Of a stretch of DNA of 26,687 nt, positions 22,717 to 26,687 are shown piece after piece (position 1 is the stretch's first letter; each line of letters opens with the position of its first letter). This stretch comes from JABJMC01 sp964459205 (GTDB taxonomy: Bacteria; Patescibacteriota; Gracilibacteria; UBA1369; UBA12473), in the NCBI GenBank assembly GCA_964459205.1, contig CAYWKJ010000017.1:1-26687 (forward strand), in the 5' to 3' direction. Made by a program: the position numbers and the translations under genes. A model generated the notes under the pieces. It did not search any database. It had not been told where the DNA came from and saw nothing but the letters and a program-made list of their open reading frames with translations.

Positions 22717-23252
22717 GAATATAATGCCGCTTACACTGATTAATCTGATTTAGATAATACTCGGGACGAGGCATGTACTGCAAGAGCATCGAACTAGCCA
22801 TCGAGGGAATCACTATTTTGATGGTGCCGTAATTTAAAAAATTAGGGAAAATACCCGTTTGCATTTTTTTGAGTATCTTGAATTTCATGTAGATCAATTA
22901 TTTCTTTTTCATCATGAATAAAAAGGCTTTTTTTAAGATCAATTACCCGATAGTTCGTAATAATTACAATGTCCAAATAATAATTAAGAATTCTTAAAAA
23001 GAATACGTGCTGCATGAGAGTTATGAGTAACAACATAGAAAAAACTATAATTTGTAATGCTATGTTCTCCTTTAATTGTGCCACTGGCACAAAAAGCAAA
23101 GCAAGCACTCCCGCAGTGGTTAAAATCAATGAAATTGAAATTACCCGAATCAGCACAATCGGATGCTTTCGGCAGAAACAAATAACGCTTTCCGCCCCTT
23201 GTTGGCCGCGAAAATGACGATCTGTGTTGTCTCTAACTTCTTCAGCAATCAT
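22649..23252 (-). pseudogene. Bacterial PH-domain membrane protein, frameshifted copy
   Basis: The first frame (from the ATG at 23252) gives 136 residues: two membrane helices, then DIVIITNYRVIDLKKS and LHEIQDTQKNANG, and stops mid-domain at 22842. The next frame carries the rest of the domain (GIFPNFLNYGTIKIVIPSM to 22649). This lines up with GVLSNVFGFGSLQIQTA of the intact paralogue downstream. Removing one base, either from the A7 run at 22865-22871 or from GGG at 22854-22856 (plus-strand coordinates), restores a protein of about 200 residues. Whether this is a mutation, slippage at the A7 run or a sequence error cannot be decided here. The ATG overlaps the upstream small gene as ATGA, and the 3' end overlaps the next PH gene. 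Confidence 0.8.
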
Positions 23253-23485
23253 GTATTAGTGAAAATTAAAAAGACAATAAAAAACCCTGCCAGTAGCAGG
23301 GTTATAAACACGTAAGCCCACATCATAAGGCGGAGATGGAGAAACCCAAAAAGCGGACGGTATTGTTCCTTATCAAAACTGTAAGCTTGAATATAACTTC
23401 TTAATCTAGATACTGATAATAAAGAGAATCCCACGGAAATTGTGGCGATTAAAGTAACTATGATGGCGAGAGCTAGATTGTCCAT
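23249..23485 (-). CDS. Small two-helix membrane protein
   Basis: The protein has 78 residues, with a hydrophobic helix at about 3-24 (LALAIIVTLIATISVGFSLL), a polar loop (SRLRSYIQAYSFDKEQYRPLFG), and a second helix at about 54-76 (MWAYVFITLLLAGFFIVFLIF). No family was recognised. The stop overlaps the PH-domain gene start as ATGA, and the start is 11 bp after the glycosyltransferase stop. It is therefore firmly inside the operon and may be a small subunit of a membrane complex with the PH and LemA-like proteins (inference). Confidence 0.75.
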   Translation of the reverse strand: MDNLALAIIVTLIATISVGFSLLSVSRLRSYIQAYSFDKEQYRPLFGFLHLRLMMWAYVFITLLLAGFFIVFLIFTNT

Positions 23486-23496
23486 GACCCAAAGGG

Positions 23497-24657
23497 TTAG
23501 GAGTTGGGGTAGAGAGGTTCACCGTATAAATCTAGTGTTTCAGTGGCGGCTTTTTCCCAGGAATAGCGTTTTGCTAGATTGACAGCGGCCTCTTTTAAAC
23601 GTTTTTGAACGGACTCAGATCGGACAAAAGAAATGAGATTTTCGCCGATATCTTTCGTGCTTAACGGATTGCAAAAGCGTCCGTTTCTCCCCACGATTTC
23701 AAGATGAATGGGAATGTCAGAAGTAATGATCGGAGCGGCACAACTAGCAGCTTCTAGAAGGGGGATATTGAACCCTTCGGCCAGGGAAACATTTACGAAC
23801 CCGAGGCAAGCGCGATAGTAGCTGGCAAGTTTTTGAGCGGGAAGCAGCGGGGTCATAACTACTTTCCCACGCATTTTCTTCTTGGGAACATTAATTGTAG
23901 GATTTTTTAGCAATTTCCGCAAGCGAGATAGCGCTGTATAGTGCGACATCTTCGAACTTTTGGCTCCTACTAAAATAAGGTCGACCTCAAACTTAGGAGC
24001 AATATACTCCTTATAGGCCTCTACCAAACGTAGGACATTTTTACGGCCGTCATAGCCTCCGACATACAGCAAAAATGGCTTTGCGTGGCGATAATTTCGT
24101 GTTCTCTTGCTAAAGATTGGACTAGCATCCTCGTGAACTACAGCAATGCGCTGATAAGGAAATTGAATATGATTAGAGAGCGCAATCGCAGTTGTGCGGG
24201 AAACACAAATTATGCGATCTGCTTTTTCTAGGGCTTTTTTAGAATTTTTTTGGTATAAGCGAGTGCGCAGACGGCGACGATATTCAGGTCTTACCCAAGG
24301 GATAATGTCGTGCACCGTGACAATGGTTTTGGGACTTTTGCGCCCGGGAAAGCGTGGATTACAGGGGTATGGATAATGCGCCACATCTACTTTTTCGTTT
24401 TTAAAAATACGCGGCGCTTGAATTTGTTCCCAGTGGAATTTTCGCAGACTAGCGCTAGGTAAATTTTCTTTTTCTGGAGCCACAATGACGCGCACTTTTC
24501 TAGGAATCTTAACTTGCTTGGGGATTTTTTTAGGTACTACAACAATCCACTCTATATCTTTGCGCTGTTTTACCATCGCGTTTAAGAGATTTTCTGTGTA
24601 CTGCCCAATGCCGGTGTAAGGTTCACAAAGAAACCTGCCTTGAATACCTACTTTCAT
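23497..24657 (-). CDS. GT4-family glycosyltransferase
   Basis: The protein has 386 residues from the ATG at 24657. An upstream ATG (24684) would add nine residues encoded inside the inverted-repeat element, so it was rejected. The N-terminal Rossmann domain starts KVGIQGRFLCEPYTGIGQYTENLL, with a TVHDIIPW segment. The C-terminal domain has FLLYVGGYDGRKNVLRLVEAY and the retaining-GT signature EGFNIPLLEAASCAAPIITSDIPIHLEIVG, with the E...E pattern intact. Such enzymes transfer sugars from nucleotide donors, commonly to lipid carriers or surface glycans at the cytoplasmic face. Donor and acceptor cannot be read. It follows murG on the same strand across the 166-bp repeat and leads the membrane-protein run to miaB. 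Confidence 0.92.
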   Translation of the reverse strand: MKVGIQGRFLCEPYTGIGQYTENLLNAMVKQRKDIEWIVVVPKKIPKQVKIPRKVRVIVAPEKENLPSASLRKFHWEQIQAPRIFKNEKVDVAHYPYPCNPRFPGRKSPKTIVTVHDIIPWVRPEYRRRLRTRLYQKNSKKALEKADRIICVSRTTAIALSNHIQFPYQRIAVVHEDASPIFSKRTRNYRHAKPFLLYVGGYDGRKNVLRLVEAYKEYIAPKFEVDLILVGAKSSKMSHYTALSRLRKLLKNPTINVPKKKMRGKVVMTPLLPAQKLASYYRACLGFVNVSLAEGFNIPLLEAASCAAPIITSDIPIHLEIVGRNGRFCNPLSTKDIGENLISFVRSESVQKRLKEAAVNLAKRYSWEKAATETLDLYGEPLYPNS

Positions 24658-24659
24658 AT

Positions 24660-24825
24660 ATGGAGTTTTTGAAAAATACTGCATTGTAACGAAATTTGCA
24701 TACTTTGAGTGAAAATTATGAAGGCTGACAAAATCGTATCAGATAACGATACGATGAGGAAGTCTGAATAATTTGTAGCCAAAGCATGCAAATTGCAGTA
24801 GATGGGTACTTTTCAAAAACTTCAT
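24660..24825. repeat. 166-bp imperfect inverted repeat (MITE-like) between murG and the GT gene
   Basis: Nearly the whole gap is one palindrome. The terminal arms 24660-24679 and 24806-24825 pair at 18 of 20 positions plus one G-U. Inner arms AATTTGCAT (24693-24701) and ATGCAAATT (24786-24794) are perfect, pairing continues through 24703-24726 with gaps, and the centre ATCGTATC (24733-24740) / GATACGAT (24748-24755) is perfect around a 7-nt loop. TA dinucleotides lie at both borders (24659-24660, 24826-24827), compatible with a TA target duplication. No open reading frame is inside. It could be a miniature inverted-repeat element or a long RNA hairpin that separates murG from the GT operon. 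Confidence 0.75.
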
Positions 24826-24832
24826 TATCGTA

Positions 24833-25930
24833 TCACTTCTTTTTGGCTTCGGCGAGCAGGATTTTGGCAATTCTGTCGGCAGCCTTATGATTAAACGGAT
24901 GATAGGCTTTTCGACTCATGCGCTTGAGTTTTGCCGGGTCACTAATGATGTTTTTAATTACCTCAACAAGGTTTGAAGCCGTTAAATCTTGATCTGGAAT
25001 TATTACGCACCCGCCACGTTCTTCCAAAACTCTAGCATTGGCAATTTGATCGCCATGACTAACTGGTGGCCCAAGCGGAATCAAAACGCTTGGTTTTTTA
25101 AGGGCTTGAATTTCGGCGATACTATTAGCTCCAGCCCGTCCAATAATCAAATCCGAGATAGCATAAAGATGTGGTAGTTCTGAATCTACATACTCAAATG
25201 GTTTGTATTTTCCAATGTGCCCCTTGGCTTCGCCAGGAGTGTGTTTGATTTTTTTACCTTTCCCAGTGATATGAATAACTTGCGCAAATTTAAGGATTTT
25301 CGGGAGAGATTTTTTTATAGCTTCATTAATATGCGCGGCCCCCAAACTTCCGCCCATAATTAAAATAACTGGTTTAGTAGCGGTAAATCCGGTTAAATTT
25401 AAACCCTCTTTAATCCCGCCTTTATAAACTTCTTCACGAATAGGAATGCCCGTGATAGTAACTTTTTCTTTTGGGAATTTTTCAGCTGCTTCGGAGTATC
25501 CTAGCAAAATACGTTTAGCAAACTTTTGAGAAATTTTAGTGGTAAGTCCTGGCTTAGCATCAGAATCATGAATAACAATTGGTTTACGCAACATTCTGGC
25601 GGCCATTAAAACTGGGACCGAGGCAAATCCTCCTTTACTAAAAACTACATCTGGCCGAAAAATGGCAATAATCATTACTGCTTTAAAAACTCCTAGCGGA
25701 ATTTTAACGGCATCCTTAGCATTAGCTAAACTTAAATAACGACGAAACTTTCCGGTGGGGACAGACTTAAAAGGGATTCCCCATTGCTTAGCATAACTTT
25801 GCTCAGGACTATTTTTAGACCCCACATATAAGAATTTCGCTTTTGGCGAATACTTTTTCACCGCCTTAACGACGGCGATATGGGGTAAGACGTGACCGGC
25901 GGTTCCGCCGCCACTGAGGATTATACGCAC
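24833..25930 (-). CDS. murG: UDP-GlcNAc--lipid I N-acetylglucosaminyltransferase MurG
   Basis: The protein has 365 residues, normal length. MurG adds GlcNAc to lipid I on the cytoplasmic face of the membrane to make lipid II. Signatures are the N-terminal glycine loop LSGGGTAGHVLPHIAV (5-20), the second loop KGGFASVPVLMAA, IVIHDSD, VILIMGGSLGAAHINEA and RAGANSIAEIQALKKPSVLIPLGPPVSHGDQIANA. The start is a GTG at 25930, placed 5 bp before the first invariant residues. The first 65 bp overlap the end of ftsW in another frame, so the two are co-transcribed. This is the usual order in the division and cell-wall cluster. The stop lies at the border of the 166-bp inverted repeat. Confidence 0.97.
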   Translation of the reverse strand: MRIILSGGGTAGHVLPHIAVVKAVKKYSPKAKFLYVGSKNSPEQSYAKQWGIPFKSVPTGKFRRYLSLANAKDAVKIPLGVFKAVMIIAIFRPDVVFSKGGFASVPVLMAARMLRKPIVIHDSDAKPGLTTKISQKFAKRILLGYSEAAEKFPKEKVTITGIPIREEVYKGGIKEGLNLTGFTATKPVILIMGGSLGAAHINEAIKKSLPKILKFAQVIHITGKGKKIKHTPGEAKGHIGKYKPFEYVDSELPHLYAISDLIIGRAGANSIAEIQALKKPSVLIPLGPPVSHGDQIANARVLEERGGCVIIPDQDLTASNLVEVIKNIISDPAKLKRMSRKAYHPFNHKAADRIAKILLAEAKKK

Positions 25931-26687
25931 GATGAGTAGTGTATTTAGAGATATTTAATAAAACACCCATAGCCAATAAAGACATTACCATAGATGAGCC
26001 CCCATAACTGACAAATGGCAAGGTGATTCCAGTAACCGGGAATAAAGCAATGTTCACCATGATATTAATTAGAGCCTGTGAACTAATCCAAAGCGTAATA
26101 CCAGCCGCGCTCAGACGGGCAAAAGCATCTGGGGCATAATTAGCAATTTGAAAGCCGCGATACAAAATCACTGAATACGCCAAAACTATAAAAATTACTC
26201 TGATAAACCCAATTTCCTCGGCTGAGGCTGCAAAAATAAAATCATCGGAGGCCTGCGGGAGCCAGTAGGATTTTTGAATTCCTTGAGTTAGTCCGCGCCC
26301 CCAAATTCCACCGCTTCCCACCGCGATCTTAGCTTGTTCAGACTGCCAACAATAATCCTCAGCACACTCGGTTGATGGGTTCACAAACGCGGTAAATCTA
26401 TTATGCAAATAAGTGGAATTTGAAACTGCTAAAAGCGCTAAAAAGCTAGCAATGGTTACTCCCAGCAGAATATGTTTCCAGTCAGCTCCGGCAATAAAAT
26501 ACATTCCAGCGGCAATACAAGCTAAAACTAGGGTAGACCCCAAATCTGGCTGCAAAATCACTGGCCCAATAATCAATAGAGATACTGTGCAAAAAGCCAA
26601 AAAACCTCCCTGAAAAGTATTAATTTCTCGTTCTCTTTGTTTGCGGTCTAACCAGGTCCCAAAATAAAAAATAAGGGCCAGCTTGGC
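25866..26687 (-). CDS. ftsW: FtsW/RodA/SpoVE family lipid II polymerase (partial, 5' end beyond window)
   Basis: The frame is open to the window edge; 273 residues are visible, so about 100 or more N-terminal residues are missing. It is a polytopic membrane SEDS glycosyltransferase that polymerises lipid II. Diagnostic parts are KLALIFYFGTWL, LQPDLGSTLVL, QSEQAKIAVGSGGIWGRGLTQG, WLPQASDDFIFAASAEEIGFI and a final membrane part with GITLPFVSYGGSSM. Its position immediately before murG supports FtsW rather than RodA. The C-terminal tail is Arg-rich (RAYNPQWRRNRRSRLTPYRRR). It overlaps murG by 65 bp, so the tail is encoded in the same DNA as the MurG glycine loop. Confidence 0.94.
   Translation of the reverse strand, partial: AKLALIFYFGTWLDRKQREREINTFQGGFLAFCTVSLLIIGPVILQPDLGSTLVLACIAAGMYFIAGADWKHILLGVTIASFLALLAVSNSTYLHNRFTAFVNPSTECAEDYCWQSEQAKIAVGSGGIWGRGLTQGIQKSYWLPQASDDFIFAASAEEIGFIRVIFIVLAYSVILYRGFQIANYAPDAFARLSAAGITLWISSQALINIMVNIALFPVTGITLPFVSYGGSSMVMSLLAMGVLLNISKYTTHRAYNPQWRRNRRSRLTPYRRR

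Noticed and set aside
22860..22875. Canonical -1 ribosomal slippery site A AAA AAT in the PH gene
   Set aside because: The heptamer is present in frame, but the -1 frame soon meets TAA. The domain continues in the +1 frame, so classical -1 frameshifting does not explain it.
22649..22897. Separate 82-residue gene
   Set aside because: Its content is the second half of a PH domain and matches the intact paralogue; it is the tail of the frameshifted gene.

Overview
The window looks like part of a compact chromosome from an uncultured bacterium, most likely Candidate Phyla Radiation (Patescibacteria). Several observations point that way: a short alanyl-tRNA synthetase (about 604 residues) that stops after the editing domain, a DUF4012 surface-type protein, a TrmB-type regulator, isolated rather than pathway-clustered biosynthetic genes, and many lineage-specific proteins. 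TGA is used as a normal stop in several genes, which argues against the CPR groups that recode TGA. The phylum is an inference. No rRNA, tRNA, CRISPR array or transposase was found, and no stretch over 300 bases lacks a gene.

Layout. 1-486 is the start of a lemA gene on the minus strand, cut by the window edge. It shares a divergent promoter region with a plus-strand pair: a 56-residue basic protein and a caspase-like (C14) protease (612-2028). Then come, on the minus strand, uppP, purH-yidD (one operon), a hypothetical gene with a near-consensus promoter, a LysM/M23 murein hydrolase with a structured leader, and another hypothetical gene (7319-8050). mutL (plus) meets a TrmB-type regulator (minus). 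The regulator is divergent from glnA across a 233-bp region holding promoters and palindromes. glnA meets a two-gene minus-strand operon: a Lys-rich-tailed single-pass protein and a DUF4012 protein. This operon is divergent from a plus-strand alpha/beta hydrolase, which is followed closely by alaS.

19233-26687 is all minus strand. In transcription order it reads ftsW (cut by the window edge) - murG - a 166-bp inverted repeat - GT4 glycosyltransferase - small two-helix membrane protein - bacterial-PH membrane protein (frameshifted) - second PH membrane protein - LemA-like protein - miaB - a frameshifted hypothetical gene. Most junctions are overlapping or within about 20 bp, so the run from the glycosyltransferase to miaB is probably one operon.

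Themes. Cell-envelope work dominates (uppP, murG, ftsW, M23, GT4, yidD, DUF4012, LemA/PH membrane proteins). Information processing is represented by mutL, alaS and miaB. Promoters are unusually readable: -35/-10 pairs with 16-18 bp spacers, mostly 17-35 nt upstream of the start codon. Shine-Dalgarno sequences are nearly absent. Four convergent gene pairs overlap at their 3' ends with no visible intrinsic terminator. The items most worth following are the caspase plus small basic protein operon, the 166-bp palindromic element, the two frameshifted genes, the operator-like palindromes at the hydrolase and glnA/TrmB divergent promoters, and the LemA/PH membrane operon.
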